Shown: positions 7,784 through 16,143 of the stretch, one piece after another
Layout: each line of letters starts with the position of its first letter
Numbering within the stretch: position 1 is the first letter of the stretch
From: JAVBKV01 sp031553885
Lineage (GTDB): Bacteria; Bacteroidota; Bacteroidia; Bacteroidales; Azobacteroidaceae
Length of the DNA: 64,000 nucleotides
Direction of reading: 5' to 3'
Assembly (NCBI GenBank): GCA_031553885.1
Contig: JAVBKV010000016.1
Location: forward strand, 19,566-83,565
Program-made: the position numbers and the translations under genes
Notes under the pieces: generated by a model
Seen by the model: the letters and a program-made list of their open reading frames with translations, nothing else
The model's database searches: none
Told to the model about the DNA's origin: nothing

Positions 7784-8260
7784 ATGAAGTACGATGAATT
7801 GAAAAAACTGGAAGAATTAAGGAATAACGGTACAATTACCGAAGAAGAGTTCCAACGGGAAAAAAGTAAAATTCTGAATGGTCCCGAATATCAGGAAAGA
7901 AATAAGTCTAATCTCTGGGGATTTCAGGAAAACACCTACATCATGCTGATGCATTTATCTCAATTCGCAGGGTTCATTGTGCTGGGATTAGGCTTTATTC
8001 TCCCTATAGTCATGTGGATGGTAAACAGCGGACCCGAAGGAAATGCCAATGTGGACAGACATGGAAAGAACATTGTTAATTTCATGATCAGCATGTTTAT
8101 TTATTATGCAGTAGCAGGAATCTTATGCCTCTTACTGATTGGAATTCCATTGCTGATTGCACTGGGTGTCATGCAGTTCGTTTTTATTATTGTTGCCACG
8201 ATTAAAGCTGCCAACGGGCAATATTGGCATTATCCCATGACTATCACGTTTCTGAAATAA
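7784..8260 (+). CDS. SHOCT/DUF4870-type small membrane protein inside the his cluster
   Basis: A 158-residue protein. Residues 4-32 (LKKLEELRNNGTITEEEF and onward) are a SHOCT-like oligomerisation helix pair, here at the N-terminus; residues about 50-155 form three or four membrane helices of the DUF4870 type (MHLSQFAGFIVLGLGFILP; IVNFMISMFIYYAVAGIL; LLIALGVMQFVFIIVATI) with the characteristic NVDRHGKNIVNF and ANGQYWHYP stretches. Function is unknown. It sits 12 nt after hisH and 6 nt before hisA, in the same direction, so it should be cotranscribed with the histidine genes although it has no known role in that pathway. Confidence 0.8.
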   Translation: MKYDELKKLEELRNNGTITEEEFQREKSKILNGPEYQERNKSNLWGFQENTYIMLMHLSQFAGFIVLGLGFILPIVMWMVNSGPEGNANVDRHGKNIVNFMISMFIYYAVAGILCLLLIGIPLLIALGVMQFVFIIVATIKAANGQYWHYPMTITFLK

Positions 8261-8266
8261 ATCATT

Positions 8267-8986
8267 ATGATTGAAATTATTCCGGCAATCGATATTCTGG
8301 ATGGTAAATGTGTCCGGCTTTCCCAAGGGGATTATAAACAGCAAACTGTTTATAACGAAGATCCTCTGGAGGTTGCCAAAATGTTTGAAGACCACGGCAT
8401 TCACCGTCTTCATCTGGTCGATCTGGATGGCGCAAAAGCACACCGGATCATCCATTATAAAGTATTGGAAAGGATCGCTACACGTACTTCCTTAGTCATT
8501 GATTTCGGAGGAGGACTTAAATCGGATTACGACTTGGAAATCGCCTTCGATAACGGGGCAAAAATGGTAACCGGTGGAAGTATTGCAGTTAAAAATCCAG
8601 CGGTTTTTCAACGTTGGATCGATAAATTCGGAGGTTCCCGTATTATATTGGGAGCGGATTGCCGGTACAAAAAAATTGCCGTAACCGGTTGGACTGAAGA
8701 TACAGATGAAAATATTGTCCCTTTCATCGGGAAATGGAGAAAAAACGGCATTCATAAAGTTATCTGTACGGATATCAGTAAAGACGGCATGTTGAATGGA
8801 CCCAGTATCGACCTTTACCGGGAAATCATTCAACAAGATCCGGAAATACAATTGATCGCCAGCGGAGGCGTATCGGGTATCCAAGATGTTGAATTGCTGA
8901 GTGAATCAGGAATTCCGTCAGTCATTATAGGTAAAGCCATTTATGAGGGCCGGATTCAAATGAAAGAATTGGAAAAGTTTTTGTAA
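8267..8986 (+). CDS. hisA: ProFAR isomerase HisA
   Basis: A 239-residue (beta/alpha)8 barrel enzyme that isomerises ProFAR to PRFAR, the fourth step of histidine synthesis. The catalytic acid D9 is in IIPAIDILDGKCVRL; phosphate-binding loops are FGGGLKS and ASGGVSG, and CTDISKDGML holds the second catalytic Asp. Length is standard. Spacing is 6 nt to the upstream membrane-protein gene and 10 nt to hisF. The product is channelled to the HisFH synthase encoded on both sides. Confidence 0.95.
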   Translation: MIEIIPAIDILDGKCVRLSQGDYKQQTVYNEDPLEVAKMFEDHGIHRLHLVDLDGAKAHRIIHYKVLERIATRTSLVIDFGGGLKSDYDLEIAFDNGAKMVTGGSIAVKNPAVFQRWIDKFGGSRIILGADCRYKKIAVTGWTEDTDENIVPFIGKWRKNGIHKVICTDISKDGMLNGPSIDLYREIIQQDPEIQLIASGGVSGIQDVELLSESGIPSVIIGKAIYEGRIQMKELEKFL

Positions 8987-8996
8987 TTCAAATAAT

Positions 8997-9749
8997 ATGC
9001 TAGCAAAACGAATTATTCCCTGTCTGGACATCAAAGACGGAACTACTGTCAAAGGAATCAATTTCATCAATTTCCGTGATGCCGGAGACCCTGTCGAACT
9101 GGGAAAACAATACAGCGAACAGGGTGCCGACGAATTGGTTTTTTTGGATATCACAGCCTCGCATGAAGGTCGTAAAACATTTGTCGATCTGGTTAAGCGG
9201 GTCGCCGCCAATATTAATATTCCGTTTACCGTAGGTGGAGGAATTCATGAATTATCGGATGTAGACCGGTTGTTGAACGCTGGAGCGGACAAGGTCTCCA
9301 TTAACTCCTCGGCCATCCGTAATCCGGTTCTGATTGAAGATATCGCCCGGAATTTCGGCAGCCAGGTTTGCGTGGTAGCCATCGATGCGGATTGGGTAGA
9401 CGATCGCTGGACCTGTTACCTGAACGGGGGACGTATCCCGACGGATAAAGAACTGTTTGCCTGGGCCAAAGAAGCGGAAAATAGAGGTGCCGGAGAAATC
9501 CTGTTTACCAGTATGAAACACGATGGTGTAAAAACCGGTTATGCCAATGAAGCCCTGGCTCAGTTATCCGAAAACCTGAAAATTCCGGTTATTGCTTCAG
9601 GTGGTGCCGGTAAAAAGGAACATTTCAAAGATGCGTTTATCGAAGGTAAAGCTGATGCGGCATTAGCTGCCAGTGTTTTTCATTTCGGAGAAATCAACAT
9701 TTCGGACTTAAAGCAATACCTTAAAAACGAAGGAGTAAACATCAGATAA
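8997..9749 (+). CDS. hisF: Imidazole glycerol phosphate synthase, cyclase subunit HisF
   Basis: A 250-residue (beta/alpha)8 barrel. It uses ammonia from HisH to convert PRFAR to imidazole glycerol phosphate and AICAR. Catalytic D11 lies in AKRIIPCLDIKDG, the second catalytic Asp in VVAIDADWV, and phosphate is held by VGGGI and ASGGAG. Family-standard length, paralogous to the adjacent hisA. Ten nt separate it from both hisA and hisIE, so the block is an operon. Confidence 0.96.
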   Translation: MLAKRIIPCLDIKDGTTVKGINFINFRDAGDPVELGKQYSEQGADELVFLDITASHEGRKTFVDLVKRVAANINIPFTVGGGIHELSDVDRLLNAGADKVSINSSAIRNPVLIEDIARNFGSQVCVVAIDADWVDDRWTCYLNGGRIPTDKELFAWAKEAENRGAGEILFTSMKHDGVKTGYANEALAQLSENLKIPVIASGGAGKKEHFKDAFIEGKADAALAASVFHFGEINISDLKQYLKNEGVNIR

Positions 9750-9758
9750 GTAAAATAT

Positions 9759-10352
9759 ATGCAGTTGGATTTTGAAAAAATGGGAGGTTTGATTCCCGCA
9801 ATTATACAGGACGAACAAACCAATAAGGTGTTGATGCTTGGATTTATGAATCCGGAAGCATTGAAAAAAACACAGGAAACCGGTAAAGTGACCTTTTTCA
9901 GTCGTTCGAAAAACCGGCTTTGGACCAAAGGGGAGGAGAGCGGTAATTTTCTTTATGTGGTTTCCATTTATGAAGATTGTGACCAAGATACGTTGCTGAT
10001 CAAAGCAAATCCGGCTGGTCCTGTTTGCCATACCGGTAATGATACCTGCTTCAACGAAAAAAATGAAGAAGAGATCATGTTCCTGAAATATTTACAGGAT
10101 TTCATCGTTCGCCGTCGTCAGGAAATGCCGGAAGGATCATATACCACCACTCTTTTTAATAAAGGGGTCGGGCGCATGGCACAGAAAGTAGGAGAGGAAG
10201 CTGTTGAAACGGTTATCGAAGCCATGAATAATAACGATGAACGTCTGCTTTATGAGGCCTCTGATCTGCTCTATCACCTGATTGTATTGCTGACTTATAA
10301 AGGCTATCGGTTGGAAGACCTGGCTGCAGAACTGAAAAAGAGGCATAAATAA
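9759..10352 (+). CDS. hisI: Bifunctional PRA-CH/PRA-PH (HisIE)
   Basis: A 197-residue fusion enzyme for steps 2 and 3 of histidine synthesis. Residues 1 to about 105 are phosphoribosyl-AMP cyclohydrolase, with the FFSRSKNRLWTKGEESG motif and the metal-binding residues in DCDQDTLLIK and GPVCHTGNDTCF. Residues about 110-197 are phosphoribosyl-ATP pyrophosphohydrolase, an all-helical MazG-like domain with KVGEEAVETVIEA and DLLYHLIVLL. The fusion is common in Bacteroidota and enterics. Last gene of the local his block; hisG, D, C and B are not in the window. Confidence 0.95.
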   Translation: MQLDFEKMGGLIPAIIQDEQTNKVLMLGFMNPEALKKTQETGKVTFFSRSKNRLWTKGEESGNFLYVVSIYEDCDQDTLLIKANPAGPVCHTGNDTCFNEKNEEEIMFLKYLQDFIVRRRQEMPEGSYTTTLFNKGVGRMAQKVGEEAVETVIEAMNNNDERLLYEASDLLYHLIVLLTYKGYRLEDLAAELKKRHK

Positions 10353-10414
10353 CAACTGCCTGATGGTAACTTGTTAGGGGATATAAAAATAATTCGCAAA
10401 TAAAAAGTAAGAAA

Positions 10415-11092
10415 ATGGAAAATGATGTTTTGATCCGATACGAAAACGTCGGAATCTGCCGGGAAGAAAATATTATTTTACAGAATGTCTGTTTTGAACA
10501 ACGGAAAGGAGAATTCCTTTACATCATAGGAAAGGTAGGATCAGGCAAAAGTACGTTGCTCAAGACCTTGTATTGCGAAATGCCGATTGTCCAGGGATCG
10601 GGCTATATCTTAGGTTATGATCTCAATAAGATTAAAAACAAGGAAATTCCTCTTTTACGCAGGAAATTGGGTATTGTTTTCCAGGATTTTCAATTGCTGA
10701 CAGATCGTTCGGTGGAAAAAAACCTGGAATTTGTGCTGAAAGCCACTGGCTGGAAAAATTCAATAGAAATAAAAAGCCGGATAGAAAACGTACTTACCCA
10801 GGTCGGCATGTTGAATAAAGGGTATAAATTACCTCACGAACTTTCCGGCGGAGAACAACAACGGATCGTGATCGCCCGTTCCCTGCTGAATGCCCCGGAA
10901 CTGATTCTGGCTGATGAACCTACCGGAAACTTAGATCCGGAAACAGGAAGTAAAATCGTTCAATTACTTCACGACATCAGCGAAAACGGGACTACTGTTA
11001 TAATGACTACACATAATTATCAATTAGTACAGGCATTTCCAGGAAAAGTAAAGAAATGCGAAGATGGGCAACTAAAGGACTACAATATGTAA
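10415..11092 (+). CDS. ftsE: FtsE-like ABC transporter ATP-binding protein
   Basis: A 225-residue cytoplasmic ATPase. It has Walker A GKVGSGKST, the ABC signature LSGGEQQRIVIARS, Walker B LILADEPTG and the switch histidine in MTTHN. Its size and close likeness to FtsE/LolD-type subunits suggest an FtsEX division ATPase, which couples to periplasmic peptidoglycan hydrolases. No ftsX membrane gene is adjacent, so the partner must be elsewhere and a LolD/MacB-type role cannot be excluded. It lies 62 nt after hisIE and directly before the promoter of the aspartokinase gene. Confidence 0.75.
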   Translation: MENDVLIRYENVGICREENIILQNVCFEQRKGEFLYIIGKVGSGKSTLLKTLYCEMPIVQGSGYILGYDLNKIKNKEIPLLRRKLGIVFQDFQLLTDRSVEKNLEFVLKATGWKNSIEIKSRIENVLTQVGMLNKGYKLPHELSGGEQQRIVIARSLLNAPELILADEPTGNLDPETGSKIVQLLHDISENGTTVIMTTHNYQLVQAFPGKVKKCEDGQLKDYNM

Positions 11093-11097
11093 AATAG

Positions 11098-11128
11098 TTG
11101 CCCCGGTTTAATGAATTCGTTATCTTTG
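11098..11128 (+). promoter_or_regulatory. Promoter of the aspartokinase gene
   Basis: TTG at 11098-11100 and TATCTTTG at 11121-11128 are separated by 20 nt, a strong match to the Bacteroidota housekeeping promoter. The predicted start is near 11135, giving a leader of about 30 nt; no room for a lysine riboswitch. Confidence 0.75.
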
Positions 11129-11166
11129 CAGGTAAATTTTCATAACTACTAAAATAATCAGGAAAA

Positions 11167-12477
11167 ATGAAAGTATTAAAGTTTGGCGGGACTTCCATTG
11201 GATCGGCTTTAAAAATGAAAAATGTGGCCCGTCTGATTCAGGATGGCAATAAGAAGTTGGTTGTTTTTTCGGCATTACCCGAAATAACAAATACATTGGC
11301 TGAAATTTCCGACTACCTTTATAAAAAGAATCCGGATGTCGCCAATGAAATAATCAACCAATTGGAACGTAATTGTTCGGCAATGATATCCGGGCTTTTC
11401 GAAACCGATACTTTTCAAAACCAGGCTAGTATCCTGCTGAAAGAACACATCGAAACGGTTCGTTCTTTTACCAATGACTTGTTTACTCTTTTTGAAGAAA
11501 GAGTCGTCATGGCGCAGGGTGAACTGATTTCTTCCGCCCTGATGTACTTGTTGTTACAGGAACAAAAAGTAAAAGTAATGCTTATTCCGGCTCTCGAATT
11601 CATGCGGATGGATAAAAATTCTGAACCGGATCCTTCGTATATCAAGGAAAACCTTCAAAAACAACTGGATGCATCGCCTGATTACTCCATGTATATTACT
11701 CAGGGATACCTCTGCCGGAATGCCTACGGGGAAATCGACAATTTTGAACGCGGAGGAAGCGACTATACGGCATCACTGATCGGAGCAGCCATTCAAGCAG
11801 AAGAAATCCAGATCTGGACGGATATTGAGTGCATGCAGAACAATGACCCCGAATATGTGGAAAATACAGCACCTGTTCGTCAACTGCAATTCGAAGAAGC
11901 GGCAGAACTGGCTTATTTCGGTGTGCGGATTTTACATCCGACCTGTATTTTACCGGCCAAATTAAACCGGATTCCGGTCCGGTTACTGAATACCCTGGAT
12001 CCGGAAGCACCCGGAACATTGATATCCAATCAATTGGAAAAAGGAAAAATCAAGGCAGTTGCAGCCAAAGATGGAATTGTATCCATTAAAATCCAATCCG
12101 GAAGGATGTTGCTTGCCCATGGATTTTTACGTAAAATTTTCGATGTTTTCGAGAGTTTTCAGACAGCCATCGATATGATCGCAACTTCCGAGGTCGGCGT
12201 TTCGGTAACAATCGACAATACAAAACATCTGCCTGAAATAGTAAACGATCTGAAAAAATTCGGATCCGTCACTGTCGATGATCAGATGACAATCGTATGT
12301 GTTGTCGGAGACCTGGATTGGGACCATCCGGCTGTAACATCACCGATTGTTAGTGCGTTGAAAGAAATCCCGGTCCGCATGATTTCGTACGGAGGAAGTA
12401 AATATAATGTTTCTTTCCTGATCAAAAAAGAAGATAAGAAAAGAGCGTTACAAGCGCTTCAGGTTCTGTTTGAATAA
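11167..12477 (+). CDS. lysC: Aspartate kinase (monofunctional)
   Basis: A 436-residue enzyme that phosphorylates aspartate, the first step toward lysine, threonine, methionine and diaminopimelate. The hallmark KFGGTSIGS is at residues 5-13 and FERGGSDYTASLIGA, which binds aspartate/ATP, lies near residue 195. The last 150 residues are two ACT domains (IVSIKIQSGRMLLAHGF; MTIVCVVGDL) that would bind an amino-acid feedback inhibitor. There is no homoserine dehydrogenase domain. Its own promoter lies at 11098-11128, and lysA follows after 72 nt, so the pair covers both ends of the lysine branch. Confidence 0.92.
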   Translation: MKVLKFGGTSIGSALKMKNVARLIQDGNKKLVVFSALPEITNTLAEISDYLYKKNPDVANEIINQLERNCSAMISGLFETDTFQNQASILLKEHIETVRSFTNDLFTLFEERVVMAQGELISSALMYLLLQEQKVKVMLIPALEFMRMDKNSEPDPSYIKENLQKQLDASPDYSMYITQGYLCRNAYGEIDNFERGGSDYTASLIGAAIQAEEIQIWTDIECMQNNDPEYVENTAPVRQLQFEEAAELAYFGVRILHPTCILPAKLNRIPVRLLNTLDPEAPGTLISNQLEKGKIKAVAAKDGIVSIKIQSGRMLLAHGFLRKIFDVFESFQTAIDMIATSEVGVSVTIDNTKHLPEIVNDLKKFGSVTVDDQMTIVCVVGDLDWDHPAVTSPIVSALKEIPVRMISYGGSKYNVSFLIKKEDKKRALQALQVLFE

Positions 12478-12488
12478 TGATAAATTCT

Positions 12489-12510
12489 ATTCGTTTCATA
12501 ATGAACGAAT
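12489..12510. repeat. Imperfect 22-bp palindrome between lysC and lysA
   Basis: ATTCGTT and AACGAAT flank an 8-nt centre. There is no T tract after it, so it is more like an operator or a small mRNA hairpin than a terminator. Confidence 0.4.
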
Positions 12511-12549
12511 AAAAAGACTTAAGACACATTCGATTTAAAATAGAAAAGG

Positions 12550-13704
12550 ATGAAAGTAAATTTCCCGGTAGAAAAATTCAAAGGGCTAAAGACCCCATTT
12601 TATTATTACGATACGGATATTTTAAGAAAAACGCTGAAATCACTGACCGAAGAAGCAGGTAAATACAACTATCATGTTCATTATGCTGTCAAAGCAAATG
12701 CAAATCCCCGTATTCTTTCCATTATCAGGGAATATGGAATCGGAGCGGATTGTGTAAGCGGAGGAGAAATTCAGGCTGCTTTGGATGCAGGATTCCCCTC
12801 TGAAAAAATTGTTTTCGCCGGGGTAGGGAAGGCCGATTGGGAAATTAACCTGGGGTTGGAAAACCGTATTTTTTGTTTCAATGCGGAATCCATTCCCGAA
12901 CTACAGGTGATCAACGAACTGGCAGCTGAAAAAGACCAGGTTGCTTCTGTTGCATTAAGAATCAATCCGGAGGTAGATGCAAATACGCATCATTACATCA
13001 CTACGGGAATGAAAGAAAATAAGTTTGGTATCAACCTGAGCCAGTTGGATCAGGTACTGGATTCTCTGGAATTTCTTGAACATGTAAAACTGATCGGAAT
13101 TCATTTTCACATCGGTTCCCAGATTACGGATCTGACCTCATTCCAATCCCTGTGTTCCCGTTTGAACGAAATTCTGCAACAACTGGATAAACGAAACCTT
13201 TTCGTCGAACACATCAATTTCGGAGGAGGATTAGGCATTGACTATGAAGAACCTGACCTGCACTCCATTCCTGATTTCAAGGCTTATTTTGAGGTTTTTT
13301 ATCACAATTTCCAGCCGAAGCCCGGCCAGCAAGTTCATTTCGAACCGGGACGCTCGATCGTCGGACAATGCGGATCATTGATATCCCGTGTATTGTATGT
13401 AAAAGAAGGGGTAAGTAAAAAATTTGCCGTGCTGGATGCCGGATTTACAGAACTGATTCGTCCTGCACTTTATGACGCTTACCATAAAATAGAAAATCTG
13501 ACTTCGGACGAACCGGTTGATACTTACGATGTAGTAGGTCCGATCTGTGAGTCTTCGGATTGTTTTGCCAAATCGATCGAATTGAACAAGGCACGGAGAG
13601 GAGACTTATTTGCCCTGCGCTCTGCTGGTGCTTACGGAGAAATAATGGCATCCCAATACAATTGCCGGAGATTACCGGAAGCTTATTTTTCGGATTTGAT
13701 TTAA
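12550..13704 (+). CDS. lysA: Diaminopimelate decarboxylase
   Basis: A 384-residue fold-III PLP enzyme that decarboxylates meso-diaminopimelate to lysine. The PLP lysine is K48 in HYAVKANAN; other signatures are HFHIGSQ, the glycine-rich FGGGLGIDY, EPGRSIVGQCG, and the dimer-interface active-site cysteine in GPICESSD. Length is a little short of the family norm (about 400-420) but all motifs are present. It follows lysC in the same direction and abuts the next gene, whose ATG follows its TAA with no gap. Confidence 0.93.
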   Translation: MKVNFPVEKFKGLKTPFYYYDTDILRKTLKSLTEEAGKYNYHVHYAVKANANPRILSIIREYGIGADCVSGGEIQAALDAGFPSEKIVFAGVGKADWEINLGLENRIFCFNAESIPELQVINELAAEKDQVASVALRINPEVDANTHHYITTGMKENKFGINLSQLDQVLDSLEFLEHVKLIGIHFHIGSQITDLTSFQSLCSRLNEILQQLDKRNLFVEHINFGGGLGIDYEEPDLHSIPDFKAYFEVFYHNFQPKPGQQVHFEPGRSIVGQCGSLISRVLYVKEGVSKKFAVLDAGFTELIRPALYDAYHKIENLTSDEPVDTYDVVGPICESSDCFAKSIELNKARRGDLFALRSAGAYGEIMASQYNCRRLPEAYFSDLI

Positions 13705-14859
13705 ATGATTACTTTAGATAGTACCGGTATTGTTCTGTTAGCCGTTATGGGCCTTTGTTTTCTTGTGCAAATGGTCTATTATTGGGTATTTTTGCTTAAA
13801 CCTTCCCGTTTTCAGAAGACTTCGGACCGGAACGAAAATGAAACCGGATCTGCAAGACCCTCTGTTTCCGTGATTATATGCGCCAAAAACGAATCTGAAA
13901 ATCTACGTCGTTTCCTGCCCCGCATGTTGGAACAGGACTATTCTCAATATGAAGTAATTGTAGTAAACGACGGATCTACGGACGAAAGTGAAGAGGTATT
14001 GGGCGAACTTGAAAAACAATACTCTCATCTTTACCGGACCTATATTCCGCAAGAATCTAAATACCTGAGTCGCAAGAAGCTGGCAATGATGGTTGGAATC
14101 AAAGCAGCAAAATACGATGTATTGCTGTTTACCGAGGCCGATTGCGAACCGGTGAGCAGGAACTGGATTTCATTGATGGTAAGACATCATGAATCAAACT
14201 GTCAGGTAGTAATCGGCATGAATCTGCTCTCAAAAAAGAAAGGGCTGTTACACAAATTCGCAGCTTATGATCACCTCATCAATGGGTTACAAATGCTTTC
14301 CCTGGCCTTGTTTCACCGGCCTTACTGCGGAAACGGAAGAAACCTGGCGTATAAAAAGGAACTTTTTTACGAACAAAAGGGATACTCCAAGTATATGAAC
14401 CTACAAGCCGGAGAAGATGATTTATTCATCAACCAGGTGGCAACTTCCGGAAATACCAGTGTGGAAATCAGTCCGGAGAGCCAGACCCATTCTTACCTGG
14501 AGGGTTTTTATGTCTGGAAAGAACTTAAAATCCGTAAGGCGACAACACAACGTTACTACAAATCCGGACCTGTAGCTTTCTGGAGGTTTGAAATATATAC
14601 AAGGTGTATTTTTATAATTGCAATGGTTACCTCCATTGTTTATGGATGGACTCAATTGATCCTGCCCGTTGTTGCCGGTATTTTGTTCTTTATCCGTTTT
14701 TTTTCACATTTGTACATTGTTAACAGGACATCTAATTGTTTTCAAACGGAAAAATTCTACCTGACACTGCCGTTGTTCGACTTTTTACAGCCTTTTTTTG
14801 ATTCTTATTTTCATATACACCGTATTTTCAGAGGAAAAAAAGACTATACATGGAAATAG
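13705..14859 (+). CDS. Membrane glycosyltransferase family 2 protein
   Basis: A 384-residue inner-membrane protein: one N-terminal membrane helix (about residues 8-30), a GT-A catalytic domain (SVIICAKNESENLRRFLP, then VVNDGSTDES with the nucleotide-binding Asp, and TEADCEP as the DxD-like metal site), and two or three C-terminal helices (CIFIIAMVTSIVYG; LPVVAGILFFIRFF). The acceptor-base region is EDDLFINQVA. The architecture resembles processive polysaccharide synthases such as PgaC, but the product is unknown. The start codon touches the lysA stop, so translation is likely coupled. Confidence 0.85.
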   Translation: MITLDSTGIVLLAVMGLCFLVQMVYYWVFLLKPSRFQKTSDRNENETGSARPSVSVIICAKNESENLRRFLPRMLEQDYSQYEVIVVNDGSTDESEEVLGELEKQYSHLYRTYIPQESKYLSRKKLAMMVGIKAAKYDVLLFTEADCEPVSRNWISLMVRHHESNCQVVIGMNLLSKKKGLLHKFAAYDHLINGLQMLSLALFHRPYCGNGRNLAYKKELFYEQKGYSKYMNLQAGEDDLFINQVATSGNTSVEISPESQTHSYLEGFYVWKELKIRKATTQRYYKSGPVAFWRFEIYTRCIFIIAMVTSIVYGWTQLILPVVAGILFFIRFFSHLYIVNRTSNCFQTEKFYLTLPLFDFLQPFFDSYFHIHRIFRGKKDYTWK

Positions 14860-14935
14860 AGTAGGGCGTAAAACTTCTTTAGCTTGAAATTTGTTAAATT
14901 ATTAAGAGAAAAGAAGTAGAAAACTCTAAAAAACG

Positions 14936-14943
14936 TATCTTTG
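14936..14943 (+). promoter_or_regulatory. -7 box TATCTTTG before the 242-residue unknown gene
   Basis: A perfect TAnnTTTG element 7 nt before the ATG at 14951, without a clear TTG at -33. It implies a very short leader and separates this gene from the upstream glycosyltransferase. Confidence 0.5.
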
Positions 14944-14950
14944 TAATAGT

Positions 14951-15679
14951 ATGAAAAATGAAGATGATATATTCAATGAATTTCAACGGTCGCTGGAAAC
15001 ACTGAAAGGTAATCTACACGTACTGGAAACCAATGTACCGGTAGAGAAACAAATGGAGTATTTCCGTTATTCCGACGATGTGAGAGCGAAAATGCAGGAC
15101 AAGAGTATTGAAAGCCAGATCGATGCATTGAATGCGGAAGGTACTCCTCAGGAAGATAAAAAATTTGCTATGACTTTTTTAGCTATTTCCGGAGATGTCA
15201 AAGCATATCGTGCGTTGGAACATTACACCCAGGATCATGCCAATGAACCGACAGATCTGGGAGACTGGCTGAAATTATCTTTATTACAGGCCAGAATCAC
15301 GCTGGAATCGGAACTTTCAGAAGAAAAGCATATTTTTATTTCTTCCGGACTGGGAGGAAAGGAAGATAAACTTCGTTTCTTTTCCATATTCAGGTCCAAC
15401 GATCTGTTGCCGTTTTCACCTTACCAGATTCATCTGATAGAAAAAGAAATCCCATTTTTCATTGGAGAATATCATGGTGAAGTAGAAAATATCACAATCA
15501 AAGAAAATTATTTTACCATTGTATTTCTTATCCAGTTAAAGGTAAATATAAAGGAGGTACTTGAAAAAGCGCTGAATGAATGTAATCAGTATGGAGATTT
15601 TATCAGCCGGAAATTTATAGTTACCAATGTAAAAATATACAGTGACAAAGAAATTCAGGAAGAACTACAGAAACATTGA
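14951..15679 (+). CDS. Conserved-looking protein of unknown function
   Basis: A 242-residue soluble protein without signal peptide or membrane segments. I do not recognise a family. The first half is mostly helical and acidic (DDIFNEFQRSLETLKGNL), the middle is a helical pair (DKKFAMTFLAISGDVKAYRALEHY), and the C-terminal half looks alpha/beta (KHIFISSGLGGKEDKLRFF; ENITIKENYFTIVFLIQLKVN). A histidine- or cysteine-based active site is not apparent. Its stop overlaps the start of the GtrA gene by one base (TGATG), so translation is probably coupled and the gene may act with the GtrA/GtrB-like pair that follows. Confidence 0.7.
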   Translation: MKNEDDIFNEFQRSLETLKGNLHVLETNVPVEKQMEYFRYSDDVRAKMQDKSIESQIDALNAEGTPQEDKKFAMTFLAISGDVKAYRALEHYTQDHANEPTDLGDWLKLSLLQARITLESELSEEKHIFISSGLGGKEDKLRFFSIFRSNDLLPFSPYQIHLIEKEIPFFIGEYHGEVENITIKENYFTIVFLIQLKVNIKEVLEKALNECNQYGDFISRKFIVTNVKIYSDKEIQEELQKH

Positions 15680-16137
15680 TGGACAAAAAATTTTTTATTC
15701 AAGCCTTAAAATACGGAATCGTTGGCGTAGCTAATACATTGATAACCGCATTGACAATATGGATCATGATGCGATGGGTGTTCAGGGTGAAAGGAGAGGA
15801 AGACGTCTCTTCCCTGGTTGTTTCCATATCCAATGTGATCGGATTTATTGCCGGCCTTCTGAACAGCTTTATCTGGAACCGAAACTGGACATTCAAGAGC
15901 CAGAAGAATTGGAAAATTGATTTCCTGAAATTTATGCTGGCATTTATCGTCTGTTTTATTCCTCAATTATTACTGGTCGTATTATTGAACAAGTATGCGG
16001 CCATTCCTTCTTTCAAATTTCATTGGATGCAGAACGAATATCTGATAACTTCTGCTTATATTTGTCAATTAATAGGAATCGTGTTTTATACAACACTGAA
16101 TTTCCTTTGTAATAAATATTACGCATTCAAAAAATGA
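15679..16137 (+). CDS. GtrA family membrane protein
   Basis: A 152-residue protein with four membrane helices in two hairpins (ALKYGIVGVANTLITALTIW; NVIGFIAGLLNSFIWNRNWTF; FMLAFIVCFIPQLLLVVLL; YICQLIGIVFYTTLNFLCNKYYAF). The N-terminal KYGIVGVANT and the NSFIWNRNWTF loop are signatures of GtrA, thought to move lipid-linked monosaccharides across the inner membrane. ATG 15679 is chosen over the TTG three bases earlier. It sits 6 nt before a GtrB-like transferase, the usual partner. Confidence 0.88.
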   Translation: MDKKFFIQALKYGIVGVANTLITALTIWIMMRWVFRVKGEEDVSSLVVSISNVIGFIAGLLNSFIWNRNWTFKSQKNWKIDFLKFMLAFIVCFIPQLLLVVLLNKYAAIPSFKFHWMQNEYLITSAYICQLIGIVFYTTLNFLCNKYYAFKK

Positions 16138-16143
16138 CCAGAA

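Noticed and set aside
11093..11166. Lysine riboswitch before aspartokinase
   Set aside because: The predicted leader is only about 30 nt, far too short for the roughly 175-nt lysine aptamer.
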